A stretch of 64,000 nucleotides of DNA from NCBI GenBank assembly GCA_013822725.1, contig PNKX01000009.1, positions 124,001-188,000 on the forward strand, in the 5' to 3' direction. Shown piece by piece: positions 17,661 to 27,310 of the stretch. Made by a program: the position numbers and the translations under genes. Source of the stretch: Pirellula sp. GTDB taxonomy: Bacteria > Planctomycetota > Planctomycetia > Pirellulales > Lacipirellulaceae. A model generated the notes under the pieces. It ran no database searches. It was not told where the DNA came from and worked only from the letters and a program-made list of their open reading frames with translations. Each line of letters opens with the position of its first letter. Position 1 is the stretch's first letter.

Positions 17661-17762
17661 AGTGAGTGAGTAAGTGTTTAAGTGAGTAGGTAAATAGCGG
17701 TAGTTGAATTGCAATTAATAGACGGTACGCACTAAAAACTCCACTTACTCACCCTAGCTAGT
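17661..17762. repeat. AGTGAGTA-type hairpin between nuoI and nuoA
   Basis: The left arm is made of GTGAGTGAGTAAGTG and AAGTGAGTAGG words and the right arm is CCACTTACTCACC. It is AT-rich and lies inside the operon-like run, so it could modulate readthrough from nuoI to nuoA. Confidence 0.6.
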
Positions 17763-17781
17763 TACCACGGATCAATAGTTC

Positions 17782-18483
17782 ATGGCCACGCCCATCGCCA
17801 TCGTCGCTTACCTCGGCCTGTTCGCGGGCGTGGCGGTGCTGTTTTTGTTCGTGAATCTACTGCTCGGACGCTTTCTGCGGCCGCGGCTGCCGAACCAGGA
17901 AAAGCTTGAGGTCTACGAATGCGGCGAGCCGACGATCGGTTCGAGCTTCGTGCAGTTCGACCTGCGGTTCTACGTCGTCGCCTTGCTGTTCATTATCTTC
18001 GACGTCGAAGTGGCGTTCTTCTTCCCGTGGGCAACTGTGTTCGGCAAGGCGACGCAACTCACCGCGCCGAACATGCCGGTGGTGATGGCCGACCTCGATC
18101 CCGATGGCGGAGCGGCGGAGCAACTGACCCCGCAAGCGACCGCGCGGCTTCGTGAATTGGGCGTGCGAGAGCCTTCCGCTGAAACGATCGGCGCCCTCTC
18201 CCCCGCCAAGATGCGTGAGTTGGCTCCCAGCGTCGCGTCTGGCTCGGTGATGAAAGCGACTGTGCAAACGACCGCCCGGCAGATGGCGCTGGCCTCGCTG
18301 TGGGATATCGGCGTTTTCTTCGCGGTGCTGATGGTCGGCTTCGCGTACGTCTGGCGCCGGGGCGACCTCAACTGGGTTCGCTCCGTTCGCAGCCATGCCG
18401 GCGAAGTCGTTGAGCGAGCGCCGGTGACGCTCGAACTCGAACAGAAACGCGGTCGTCCCGCTGGCTCCATTTTGACTGCCTGA
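17782..18483 (+). CDS. nuoA: NADH-quinone oxidoreductase subunit A, with an enlarged loop
   Basis: 233 residues, about 100 more than typical NuoA. NuoA is a three-helix membrane subunit at the junction between the hydrophilic and membrane arms. TM1 is about residues 7-29. The conserved [39 protein letters not shown] covers the loop and TM2. TM3 is about 172-193, followed by WRRGDLNW. Between TM2 and TM3 there is an insert of about 80 residues (about 92-170) that is Ala/Thr/Pro-rich and hydrophilic. The next gene is nuoC, seven bases after the stop, not nuoB. Confidence 0.95.
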   Translation: MATPIAIVAYLGLFAGVAVLFLFVNLLLGRFLRPRLPNQEKLEVYECGEPTIGSSFVQFDLRFYVVALLFIIFDVEVAFFFPWATVFGKATQLTAPNMPVVMADLDPDGGAAEQLTPQATARLRELGVREPSAETIGALSPAKMRELAPSVASGSVMKATVQTTARQMALASLWDIGVFFAVLMVGFAYVWRRGDLNWVRSVRSHAGEVVERAPVTLELEQKRGRPAGSILTA

Positions 18484-18490
18484 GAATGCC

Positions 18491-19021
18491 ATGAGCGAAC
18501 CGACGCTAGTCGATCAACTGAAGCAGAAGTTCGGCGCCGCCATCACCGGCTCGAATCTGGAAAACGTTGATCCGTGGATCGAAGTGGCGCCTGAGTCGAT
18601 TGTCGCGGTCTGCAAGTATCTCCGCGACGAACCGAGTCTCGCGTTCGACTATTGCAACAGCGTGACAGCCGTCGACTATCTGCATACCGACGAGAAGAAG
18701 GCGGCTAAAAGCGAGTGGCAGCCCCATCTTGAGGTCGTCTACCACCTCTTCAGCATGCAGCACAAACATAGCCTTGTGCTGAAGGCGATGCTCACGCGGT
18801 GGAAGGACGACGAAGTCGGCGAGTTGCCGGAGATCGACTCGGTCGCCCACGTCTGGCGCACCGCCGACTGGCATGAGCGCGAGTGCTACGACCTGTTCGG
18901 CATTCACTTCATTGGCCACCCCAACCTGCGGCGGATTCTCTGCCCCGAAGATTGGGTTGGGCATCCGCTCCGCAAAGACTACGAAATGCCGCTCGAATAC
19001 CACGGCATACGCGGCAGGTAG
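18491..19021 (+). CDS. nuoC: NADH-quinone oxidoreductase subunit C
   Basis: 176 residues. NuoC is a peripheral-arm subunit with a 30-kDa-subunit fold and no cofactor. [23 protein letters not shown] and [47 protein letters not shown] are the family signature. The start is seven bases after the nuoA stop, so the two are co-translated or closely coupled. nuoD follows 60 bases on. Confidence 0.96.
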   Translation: MSEPTLVDQLKQKFGAAITGSNLENVDPWIEVAPESIVAVCKYLRDEPSLAFDYCNSVTAVDYLHTDEKKAAKSEWQPHLEVVYHLFSMQHKHSLVLKAMLTRWKDDEVGELPEIDSVAHVWRTADWHERECYDLFGIHFIGHPNLRRILCPEDWVGHPLRKDYEMPLEYHGIRGR

Positions 19022-19080
19022 CGATCCTTCTCCCCTGCTCTTCCTCAACTCCGACCTCTGGCCCCTGACCTCCAAACGCA

Positions 19081-20283
19081 ATGTCCACCGTCGACGATCC
19101 CCGCACGATCGAGTTTGACGTCCGCACGGACGAAATGCTGGTCAACATGGGCCCGCAACACCCGAGCACGCATGGCGTGTTGCGGCTGGTACTGCGGACC
19201 GACGGCGAAATCGTCTCCGAAGTCACGCCTCATCTCGGTTACCTCCACCGCTGTGCGGAGAAGATTGGCGAGAACCTCACGCCGCGGCAGTTCATTCCGT
19301 ATACCGACCGGATGGACTACCTCGCCGGGATGAACATGAATCTCGGCTGGGCGCTCGCCATCGAGAAATTGATGAAGTACGAGCCGCCGGAAAAAGGGCG
19401 GCATCTGCGGGTGATCATCTCCGAGATGGGACGGATCGCGAGTCACTTAGTCGGCATGGGAGCGTATGGGCTCGACCTGGGGACGTTCAGCCCGTTTCTC
19501 TACGCCTTCCGCGAGCGGGAGCGGATTCTCGATTTATTCGAAGAGGTCTGCGGCGCCCGGCTCACGTATAGCTACCTCACGGTTGGCGGTGCCACGGCCG
19601 ACTTGCCGCCCGGCTGGGTAGAAAAGTGCGAAGCGTTTCTCACGCAGCTCGAACCAATCATCGTCGAATACCATACGCTGCTGACGACCAATTCGATCTT
19701 CATCAAGCGGACCGCCGGCATCGGCGTCATGTCGGCCGCCACGGCGATCGACTACGGCACGAGCGGCCCAGTGCTGCGCGGCAGCGGCGTTGATCATGAC
19801 CTCCGCCGCGACGGCGAAGAAATCTACACGGCGATGTACGACGGCTATGCCTTCGAAGTCATCGTCGAGAAGAACGGGCACTATCCGAAAGATCATCAAT
19901 ATCCGGCCGTGCCGAAAGAAGCGATTCTCGGCGACTGTTGGCACCGGTTCTACGTCCGCATGCTGGAGGTGATGCAGTCGATCGACTTGGTCCGGCAGGC
20001 GATCGATCGTTACAGCACGGCGACCGGCAACTACGGCGAGCCGATGAAGCTGAACCAGAAGCTGCCCAAGGGCGAGGTCTACCTCGAAACCGAGGCGCCG
20101 CGCGGGCAAATGGGCTTTTACATCGTCAGCAACGGCGAGGCAATTCCGTGGCGGGCGCGGGCGCGGAGCAGCAGCTTTTGCAATCTCTCGGTGACGAGCG
20201 AACTCTGCCGCGACTGCCTAATCGCCGACGTTCCGGCGATCGTCGGTTCGCTCGACATCGTGATGGGCGAGATCGATCGTTAG
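19081..20283 (+). CDS. nuoD: NADH-quinone oxidoreductase subunit D
   Basis: 400 residues, standard for NuoD. This 49-kDa-like subunit forms the quinone site together with NuoB. Key parts are MGPQHPSTHGVLRLVLRTDGE (quinone-site His), YTDRMDYLAGMN (Tyr and Asp), the RGSGVDHDLRRD segment and the C-terminal VTSELCRDCLIADVPAIVGSLDIVMGEIDR. Its obligate partner NuoB is not encoded in this window. A gap of about 230 bases with no gene separates it from nuoH, where a second promoter could lie. Confidence 0.97.
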   Translation: MSTVDDPRTIEFDVRTDEMLVNMGPQHPSTHGVLRLVLRTDGEIVSEVTPHLGYLHRCAEKIGENLTPRQFIPYTDRMDYLAGMNMNLGWALAIEKLMKYEPPEKGRHLRVIISEMGRIASHLVGMGAYGLDLGTFSPFLYAFRERERILDLFEEVCGARLTYSYLTVGGATADLPPGWVEKCEAFLTQLEPIIVEYHTLLTTNSIFIKRTAGIGVMSAATAIDYGTSGPVLRGSGVDHDLRRDGEEIYTAMYDGYAFEVIVEKNGHYPKDHQYPAVPKEAILGDCWHRFYVRMLEVMQSIDLVRQAIDRYSTATGNYGEPMKLNQKLPKGEVYLETEAPRGQMGFYIVSNGEAIPWRARARSSSFCNLSVTSELCRDCLIADVPAIVGSLDIVMGEIDR

Positions 20284-20515
20284 AGTTCCCCAACATCACG
20301 CCCGACGGAGCGCGGGAAGGGCTGATTTTGAGCGTCTGACACTATACACTTGCGACCCATTGTGCCATATTTCACAAACTTCCGCTGGCACGACAGACAC
20401 GACGTTTCAAGTCCCAAGTCCCCAGTGCTTTGTCATCGTTACGTGTGAGGATGTGGCAAGGCACTCACTTTTCATGAGCGGTCGCTAGCTCGCTCGCAAC
20501 TCACGGAAGATTGCT

Positions 20516-21823
20516 GTGGCGTCTGCAATCAACAACCTGCTCGACTGGCTGCTTACCAGTTGGCTGTTGTCTGGACTTGGTCTATCGGTCTCAACCGATA
20601 GCGCCATCGGCTATGTCGTCGCCGCATTCATCCATATCGCGCTGATCATCAATCTCGTCGCCGTCGGCGCCCTGGTTTTCATCTGGCTGGAGCGCAAGAT
20701 CTCCGGACGGATTCAAGATCGCCTCGGCCCGACCCGCGTCGGCGGCAAGTTCGGCTGGCTGCAGACGCTGGCCGACGGCTTGAAGCTGATCACCAAGGAA
20801 GATCTGATGCCCGATGGGGCGGACGGCTTCCTCTTCAAGATTGCCCCCTATATCAGTTTCGCGGCGTCGATCGCCGCGTTCATCGCCATTCCGTTCGCCG
20901 GCGGTCCTTACCCGTGGATCGCTCAGCACCTCAACACCGGCGTCTTCTTCGTCATTGCCGTGCTGGGGCTGGAAGTTTTCGGCGTCATCCTCGCTGGGTA
21001 TAGCTCGGCCTCGAAGTGGTCCCTCTTCGGCGCCATGCGCGAAGCGGCCCAGGTGGTGAGCTACGAAGTCCCCCTCGGCATGTGCGCCGTCGTGCCCGTG
21101 CTGATCGCCGGGTCAATGGACATGGTCGTCATCGGCAACCAGCAAGCCGGGTTCTTCACAAACTGGTTTATCTTTCACGACCCGGCGACGTTCATCACGT
21201 TTTGGGTCTACTTCACCTGTGCGTTGGCGAGCGTCAATCGCGCGCCGTTCGATTTGGCCGAAGCCGAGAGCGAACTGGTGGCCGGGTTCCATACGGAATA
21301 CTCCGGCCTGCGGTGGAGCTTCTTCTTCATGGCTGAGTATGGCTCAATGCTGTCGGTGAGCCTGCTCGCGTCGATTTTGTTCCTCGGCGGCTGGCATGGG
21401 CCGATTCCGATCGCGTCGCTGCTGGGGCTGACGGCTGAGAATGGCGACGTAGCGGGTTACGTCGGCAATCTGCTGGGCCTCACGAACGTCTTATTCAAAG
21501 GGGTCGTCGGCGTCAGCGTGATGATCTGGATTCGTTGGACGCTGCCGCGGTTGCGGATCGACCAGGTGATGGCGACCTGCTTGAAGTACTGCACGCCCAT
21601 TGCGGCGGTGATGTTCCTCGGCGCCGTCCTTTGGCAATACAACCTGCCGGGACGGACGTTCTTCGGGTTGCTCGCGGCGCCGCCGGCGATGTTCTCCGTC
21701 GATGAAGGCTGGGAAGCCCCGCCCGCGGTGACGACCGAACCAGCCAAGCCGGCGATGGTTGAGGTACGCGTCGAAGGTTTAACCCCGCAGCAAGTTGCCG
21801 CCAACCAAGAAAGGGGGAACTGA
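20516..21823 (+). CDS. nuoH: NADH-quinone oxidoreductase subunit H
   Basis: 435 residues from GTG at 20516. NuoH is an eight-helix membrane subunit that completes the quinone chamber. ERKISGRIQDRLGPTRVGGKFGWLQTLADGLKLITKEDLMP and the acidic RAPFDLAEAESELVAGFHTEYSG loop are family hallmarks. It is longer than usual because of a cytoplasmic C-terminal tail of about 60 residues (MFSVDEGW...VAANQERGN) rich in Pro, Ala and Val. It ends three bases before nuoJ. Confidence 0.96.
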   Translation: MASAINNLLDWLLTSWLLSGLGLSVSTDSAIGYVVAAFIHIALIINLVAVGALVFIWLERKISGRIQDRLGPTRVGGKFGWLQTLADGLKLITKEDLMPDGADGFLFKIAPYISFAASIAAFIAIPFAGGPYPWIAQHLNTGVFFVIAVLGLEVFGVILAGYSSASKWSLFGAMREAAQVVSYEVPLGMCAVVPVLIAGSMDMVVIGNQQAGFFTNWFIFHDPATFITFWVYFTCALASVNRAPFDLAEAESELVAGFHTEYSGLRWSFFFMAEYGSMLSVSLLASILFLGGWHGPIPIASLLGLTAENGDVAGYVGNLLGLTNVLFKGVVGVSVMIWIRWTLPRLRIDQVMATCLKYCTPIAAVMFLGAVLWQYNLPGRTFFGLLAAPPAMFSVDEGWEAPPAVTTEPAKPAMVEVRVEGLTPQQVAANQERGN

Positions 21824-21825
21824 CA

Positions 21826-22422
21826 ATGAACGCGATCTACTGGCCGTCGGTCTTCTTCCTCCTCTTCGGCGCAATGGCGTGCGGCTTTGCCCTAGCAGTG
21901 CTCCTCTCGGCGAACATCGTGCGGATGGCGTTCTACCTGGTGATGTCGCTCGCGGCGACGGCTGGACTCTTCTTCCTCGCCGGGCAAGAGTTCGTCGGCG
22001 CCATGCAACTGTTGATTTACGTCGGCGGCACGCTCGTGCTGCTCATCTTCGGCGTCATGCTTACGTCGCAAGAGCGGTTCGTGAACATGAAGACGCTCGC
22101 CGGCGACTGGGTAATCGGCATGATCGCCGGCGGCGCGCTGCTTAGCTTGCTCACCGCCGCGGCGTTCAGCGTCCCCGAGTGGCGCGGACCGGAACGGGCA
22201 GCGGTCGAGAACCTGCCGATCGAACCGAATGCAACGCCGATCGGCATGGGCCTGCTCGGCGCCCGGGTCGATCAGATTGGGGCTCCTGCCGATGAGCGTG
22301 CGGGGATGGCGGGTTACCTGTTTCCGTTTGAAATCGTGTCGGTTCACTTGTTGGTGGTGTTGATTGGGGCGGCTTACTTGGCCCGTGCGAAGCGGCGCTC
22401 GAATCCACTCCCGACGGGATAA
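21826..22422 (+). CDS. nuoJ: NADH-quinone oxidoreductase subunit J
   Basis: 198 residues with five predicted membrane segments. NuoJ lies beside NuoK and contributes to coupling. NIVRMAFYLVMSLAATAGLFFLAGQEFVGAMQLLIYVGGTLVLLIFGVMLT is the conserved TM2-TM3 region with the pi-bulge. The C-terminal helix VSVHLLVVLIGAAYLARAKRR ends the protein. It starts right after nuoH and is followed by nuoK after about 60 bases. Confidence 0.95.
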   Translation: MNAIYWPSVFFLLFGAMACGFALAVLLSANIVRMAFYLVMSLAATAGLFFLAGQEFVGAMQLLIYVGGTLVLLIFGVMLTSQERFVNMKTLAGDWVIGMIAGGALLSLLTAAAFSVPEWRGPERAAVENLPIEPNATPIGMGLLGARVDQIGAPADERAGMAGYLFPFEIVSVHLLVVLIGAAYLARAKRRSNPLPTG

Positions 22423-22485
22423 ACCCGTCGGCTCGCTGAGGACAATTACCAACGCCGATAATTCGACTGACGTATTGCGATACTC

Positions 22486-22845
22486 ATGACAACTTCACTC
22501 CTTGCCAACCTGCTGACTGAGCCGCCTGGCGTCGCCCACTACATGACGGTGGGCGCCGTGATGTTCGTCTGCGGCGCCATGTGCATGGCGACGAAGCGGA
22601 ACGCGCTGGGCGTGTTGATGGGGATCGAACTGGTGCTCAACGGCGCCAACCTCAACTTCATCGCGTTCGGCAGCAAGTACCTCGACAACGGCGGGCCTCA
22701 GTTGGGGCTCGACGGTTCGCTGATTGCCTTGTTTGTCATCGTCCTCGCCGCGGCCGAGGCGGCCGTGGCGCTCGCGATCGCGTTGAACTTTTACAACAAC
22801 CATGACTCGATCGACGTCGACCGCGCCGATCAACTTCAAGGCTAA
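22486..22845 (+). CDS. nuoK: NADH-quinone oxidoreductase subunit K
   Basis: 119 residues with three membrane helices. NuoK is an antiporter-like subunit (MrpC-like). Two conserved glutamates are seen, in LMGIELVLNGANLNF and in VLAAAEAAVALAIALNFYNN. The N-terminus is slightly extended (TTSLLANLLTEPPGVAHY) compared with the usual start. nuoL begins 15 bases after its stop. Confidence 0.95.
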   Translation: MTTSLLANLLTEPPGVAHYMTVGAVMFVCGAMCMATKRNALGVLMGIELVLNGANLNFIAFGSKYLDNGGPQLGLDGSLIALFVIVLAAAEAAVALAIALNFYNNHDSIDVDRADQLQG

Positions 22846-22860
22846 CGCCGACGGACTGCG

Positions 22861-25377
22861 ATGGATTTGACGCCCGCTACCGCGTTGCCGAAGCTGCTGG
22901 CCGCCGCTTGGCTGTTGCCATTGGCGTCGTTCGTCGTGATTTTGTTCGTCGGCAAACGGCTCGGCCCGCACGGTAAGTGGGCTGGCTACGTGGCCGTCGG
23001 GGCGATTGTCTCGGCGTTCCTGCTGAGCTGCGTCGCGATGTTCGTAGTCTGGTTGCCGAACCACGAGTTGCCGGTCACCCACCATGGCGAACATCACGAA
23101 GAGGGTGACGAACACGACGACGCGCCGGCCGACGACGATCACCAGCACGGCACGGCCGCGATCCTGCAAGATTCTCCGCTAACCGCACGAGCCGGTCACG
23201 ACTCGCCGTTCCAACTCGCCGCGTTCCAGGAAGGCGAAGCCCACGCCGACGAACACGCGGCCGAGGCGGGCCACGCCGCCAACCCGCCGCCGACCTATTA
23301 CTTCGGCGACTGGTACTCGCTCGGCCAGTTCGGCAATTTGAAGCTCACCATCGGCTACTACATCGACGCCCTCACGGTGACGATGTTCTGCATGGTGACG
23401 CTGATCGCCTCGTGCGTGCACATCTATGCCCTCGGCTACATGCACGACGAGCTGCACGATCCCTATCATGACCACGAAGTGATCGTCCACGGCCATCACC
23501 TTAGTCGCCCAGGACGCTTCCATCGATTCTTCCAATATCTGTCGCTCTTCTGCTTCAGCATGTTGGGGATCGTCATCGCCGGCAACGTCGCGATGGTCTT
23601 CGTCTTCTGGGAACTAGTCGGCATCTGCTCCTACTTCCTGATCGGCTTCTATTTCGAACGTCACAGCGCCAGCACCGCCGCGAATAAGGCGTTTATCGTC
23701 AACCGCGTCGGCGACTTCGGGATGCTGATCGGCATGATGGCCCTGTGGGCGAGTCTGGGCACGTTCGCCTTCGGCGACAAGCAAGACGCCAAGGGTCAAA
23801 CGGTGCTGACCGAGTCAGGCGCCATCGCCGAGCCAGGCATCTTCAGCCAGCTGCGTACTGCGGAGAACGGCTACCGCCTCGTTCCGCCGGCGAGCATGAT
23901 CGCTGAAGAGAGGCGACATCAGCCCGCTCTGGAGGCGAATGAGGAAACGCTTTCCCATACGCATGGCCACTGGCTGCTGCTGGTCGCCGGCGTCGGCATC
24001 TTCTGCGGCTGCGTCGGCAAGAGCGCCCAGTTCCCGCTCCACGTCTGGCTCCCCGATGCGATGGAAGGCCCCACGCCTGTCTCCGCGCTCGTCCACTCGG
24101 CGACGATGGTCGCGGCCGGCGTCTACTTGGTCGGCCGCTTTTATCCGGCTTTCTGTCCTGAAGCGCTACTGGTGATCGCGATCATCGGCTGCATCACCCT
24201 TTCACTCGCGGCGACGATTGCCATCACCGCGACCGACATCAAGCGGGTCCTCGCCTATTCGACCGTCAGCCAGCTCGGTTACATGATGCTCGCGCTCGGC
24301 CTCGGCGGCTGGATCGCTGGGCTGTTCCACCTGATCACGCACGCCTTCTTCAAGAGCCTCCTCTTCATGTGTTCCGGCTCGGTGATTCACGCCGTTCACA
24401 CGAACGACATGACTGAGATGGGCGGCCTGCGTAAGAAGATGCCGATCACCGCCTACACGATGCTGATCGGGTGTCTCGCGATCATCGGCGCCGGCGTGCC
24501 GCTGACGCCGATCGGCTTCAGCGGTTACTTCTCGAAAGATTCGATCATCGAGCAAGCCTGGAGCCACGCCCAGACGAACGGCGGCGTCTACTGGGTCTTC
24601 CTCGCGATGGCGGTAATCGGCGCCTCGATGACGGCGTTCTACATGTTCCGCCTCTGGTTCATGACGTTCACCGGCGCCCCGCGCGATCACCACAAGTACG
24701 ACCACGCCCACGAATCGCCGCGCGTGATGACCGGCCCGCTCGTGCTGCTGGCCATCTTCGCTATCGCCGTCGCGTGGCCGGCCTTCCGCCTGACCGGTCT
24801 GCTGGAGCAAGCCCAACCAGTCGGCACCGCCGCCGGCGGCTCGGGCATGTTGATCGAAGATCTCGTCGTCCCCGCCGAGCACCTCAGCCACGCCCCCGAC
24901 ATCAAACTCCGCGCCGGCCTCGCCGCGTTCAGCTCTGCCTTTATCGGCGTCTTCGGCGCGGCGGTCGTCTACCTATGGGGTTATTTGAACCCCAAGGAAA
25001 TCAAACAAACGTTCAAGCCGATCTACACGCTCCTCTGGAACAAGTGGTACTTCGACCAGCTCTACAACGTGCTGTTCATCCGCCCTGCCCTCTTCATCGG
25101 CCGACAGATCGCGGCGTTCGATCGGGGCGTGATCGACTGGTTCCTCCACTCCTGCGCCTGGACGGTTCGCCTCTTCTCGATGGTGTTCGACGTCGTCTTC
25201 GACCGCACGCTGGTCGACGGCACGGTGAACACCGCGGCCAACTGGACCTGGGATTTCGGCCTCCTGCTTCGCCGGTTCCAAACCGGGAGCCTCCGGCAAT
25301 ATGTGCTGTTCATCGTCATGGGGACATGGTTCATGTGCCTCGCTTATTTTGCGGCAGCGTTTGTTCTGATGTCTTAA
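22861..25377 (+). CDS. nuoL: NADH-quinone oxidoreductase subunit L with a His-rich loop
   Basis: 838 residues, about 200 longer than typical. NuoL is the distal antiporter-like proton channel subunit with the long lateral helix. The core has WELVGICSYFLIGFYFE, HVWLPDAMEGPTPVSALVHSATMVAAGVYLVGRFYP with the key Lys and His, and KRVLAYSTVSQLGYMMLALG. Unusual is an insert after TM2 (about residues 67-142) with 12 His and many Asp and Glu, and a second His cluster near residues 198-225 (HDELHDPYHDHEVIVHGHH). Another hydrophilic insert (about 317-365) is also present. The His-rich loops would lie outside the membrane; metal or proton binding is only a guess. Confidence 0.95.
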   Translation: MDLTPATALPKLLAAAWLLPLASFVVILFVGKRLGPHGKWAGYVAVGAIVSAFLLSCVAMFVVWLPNHELPVTHHGEHHEEGDEHDDAPADDDHQHGTAAILQDSPLTARAGHDSPFQLAAFQEGEAHADEHAAEAGHAANPPPTYYFGDWYSLGQFGNLKLTIGYYIDALTVTMFCMVTLIASCVHIYALGYMHDELHDPYHDHEVIVHGHHLSRPGRFHRFFQYLSLFCFSMLGIVIAGNVAMVFVFWELVGICSYFLIGFYFERHSASTAANKAFIVNRVGDFGMLIGMMALWASLGTFAFGDKQDAKGQTVLTESGAIAEPGIFSQLRTAENGYRLVPPASMIAEERRHQPALEANEETLSHTHGHWLLLVAGVGIFCGCVGKSAQFPLHVWLPDAMEGPTPVSALVHSATMVAAGVYLVGRFYPAFCPEALLVIAIIGCITLSLAATIAITATDIKRVLAYSTVSQLGYMMLALGLGGWIAGLFHLITHAFFKSLLFMCSGSVIHAVHTNDMTEMGGLRKKMPITAYTMLIGCLAIIGAGVPLTPIGFSGYFSKDSIIEQAWSHAQTNGGVYWVFLAMAVIGASMTAFYMFRLWFMTFTGAPRDHHKYDHAHESPRVMTGPLVLLAIFAIAVAWPAFRLTGLLEQAQPVGTAAGGSGMLIEDLVVPAEHLSHAPDIKLRAGLAAFSSAFIGVFGAAVVYLWGYLNPKEIKQTFKPIYTLLWNKWYFDQLYNVLFIRPALFIGRQIAAFDRGVIDWFLHSCAWTVRLFSMVFDVVFDRTLVDGTVNTAANWTWDFGLLLRRFQTGSLRQYVLFIVMGTWFMCLAYFAAAFVLMS

Positions 25378-25393
25378 GGATCGTCTCGTCATC

Positions 25394-27310
25394 ATGAATC
25401 TGAGCGACCCGATTATTTACCTGAGCCTCATGGTTTTCCTGCCCGCGCTCGGCGCGCTGGCGCTGGCGTTTTTCCCGCGCGGCAAGGAAGAGGCGGTCCG
25501 CTACACGACGCTGGGGATCACGATCCTCACGTTCATGCTCTCGCTCGGCCTCTTCTTCGACGCCCGCGGCGTTGAGTTCAAGACCGGCGTCGCCGACATG
25601 CAGGACATGTTCTCCGCGCCTTGGATCCCGACATTCGGCATCCAGTACCTGATGGGCCTCGACGGCATCAGCTTCCCACTGGTCGTGCTCACGACTTTCC
25701 TCAGCATCTTGTCGTTCATCGCCAGCTGGTCGATCACCAAGCACGTGAAGGCCTTCTGCATTCTGTTCCTACTGCTCGAAACAGGCATGATCGGCGTCTT
25801 CATGGCGCTCGACTTCTTCCTGTTCTACGTCCTGTGGGAAGTGATGCTGTTGCCGATGTACTTCCTCATCGGCGTCTGGGGCGGCCCGCGGAAGGAATAC
25901 GCGGCGATCAAATTCTTCCTCTACACGCTGGTCGGCAGCGTGCTGATGCTGATCGCCATCCTGATGCTCTACTTCAACAGCGATCTGACGCTGCTGAACC
26001 CGCAACAACTGGTCCATGCTGGCGTGGTGAAGGTCGAGGCCAACGGGCCCCGTTCGACCCCCGAGAGCGCCTTCGCCGAATGGGTCGAGAGTGAAGACGA
26101 CGCCCTTGCCAAGCGCTTCCGCGAGATCAAGGCCGAGACCGATCCCGCCAAGAAGCGGCAGCTACACACGTTCAACATTCTCGCCCTGCAGCACATCGGC
26201 CAACACGAAGATTCACCCTTCAATCGCGAAGCATGGCTCGGCAAGAGCATCCAGTGGTGGGCGTTCATCCTGCTCTTCATCGGCTTCGCGATCAAAGTCC
26301 CCAGCGTGCCGCTCCACACGTGGCTGCCCGACGCGCACGTCGAGGCGCCGACGCCGATCTCCATGATCCTGGCCGGCGTCCTGCTGAAGATGGGCGGCTA
26401 CGGCATCCTCCGCATCTGCTACCCCATCTGCCCCGCGGCTGGCTACGACTTGGCGTACATCGTTTGCCTCGTCGGCGTCGTCAGCATGGTCTGGGGCGCC
26501 TTCGCGGCCCTCGCCCAGAACGACTTCAAGCGAATGGTCGCTTACAGTTCGGTGAGCCATATGGGTTATGTGGTGCTCGGCCTCGGCGTCTGGAGCCTTG
26601 GCATGTGGAGCGCGACGACGCCCGGTTCGTTCACCTACAACGCCGACTATTGGAAGATGGGCGTCAATGGCGCGATGTTCCAAATGATCGCCCACGGCAT
26701 CAGTTCGGCCGGCATGTTCTTCTGCGTCGGCGTCCTCTACGATCGCGTCCATCACCGCAACCTGAACGAGTTCGGCGGCATCATGGCGCGGATGCCGGTC
26801 TACAGCGGCTTTGCGATCGTCATCTTCTTCGCCGGCCTCGGCCTGCCAGGTTTGTGCGGATTCATCGGCGAAGTCTTCGTCGTCCTCTCGGTTTGGAAGT
26901 ACAGCCAACTGCTCGCGATCATCTCCGCCGCGGTGGTGATCCTCACAGCCGCCTACATTTTATGGGCGATTCAGCGGGTCTACCTCGGCGCCGAATACAA
27001 AGGCCCCCATGGCGAGGCGCTCACGCCGATGTTGCCGCGAGAGTTCGTGATCGCCGTCCCGCTGACGGTGATGGCGATCGTCCTGGGCGTCTACCCGCAG
27101 GCGCTCCTCAACTACATGCAACCGTCGGTCGATCAGCAAGTGCAGCAACTCGCGGACTGGACGGAACGGTTCGACGCCTCGCGCGAAGCGCTAAAGAAAT
27201 CGCTCGGCGAAGAAGAAGAGCAAGTGGCGCTGGCCGTTCCTGCGAGCTTGCCGGCGACGCCGGCTGCCCTGAAGACATCCATTGAGTCGTCTGCGAGACC
27301 CGCGCAGTGA
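25394..27310 (+). CDS. nuoM: NADH-quinone oxidoreductase subunit M
   Basis: 638 residues, longer than the usual 500-550. NuoM is the middle antiporter-like subunit. YVLWEVMLLPMYFLIGVWGG, the VPLHTWLPDAHVEAPTPISMILAGVLLKMGGYGILR segment and ALAQNDFKRMVAYSSVSHMGYVVLGLG are diagnostic, with the conserved Glu and Lys residues. A hydrophilic insert of about 80 residues (about 205-285, SEDDALAKRFREIKAETD) and a C-terminal soluble tail explain the extra length. Its TGA overlaps the GTG of nuoN by four bases. Confidence 0.96.
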   Translation: MNLSDPIIYLSLMVFLPALGALALAFFPRGKEEAVRYTTLGITILTFMLSLGLFFDARGVEFKTGVADMQDMFSAPWIPTFGIQYLMGLDGISFPLVVLTTFLSILSFIASWSITKHVKAFCILFLLLETGMIGVFMALDFFLFYVLWEVMLLPMYFLIGVWGGPRKEYAAIKFFLYTLVGSVLMLIAILMLYFNSDLTLLNPQQLVHAGVVKVEANGPRSTPESAFAEWVESEDDALAKRFREIKAETDPAKKRQLHTFNILALQHIGQHEDSPFNREAWLGKSIQWWAFILLFIGFAIKVPSVPLHTWLPDAHVEAPTPISMILAGVLLKMGGYGILRICYPICPAAGYDLAYIVCLVGVVSMVWGAFAALAQNDFKRMVAYSSVSHMGYVVLGLGVWSLGMWSATTPGSFTYNADYWKMGVNGAMFQMIAHGISSAGMFFCVGVLYDRVHHRNLNEFGGIMARMPVYSGFAIVIFFAGLGLPGLCGFIGEVFVVLSVWKYSQLLAIISAAVVILTAAYILWAIQRVYLGAEYKGPHGEALTPMLPREFVIAVPLTVMAIVLGVYPQALLNYMQPSVDQQVQQLADWTERFDASREALKKSLGEEEEQVALAVPASLPATPAALKTSIESSARPAQ

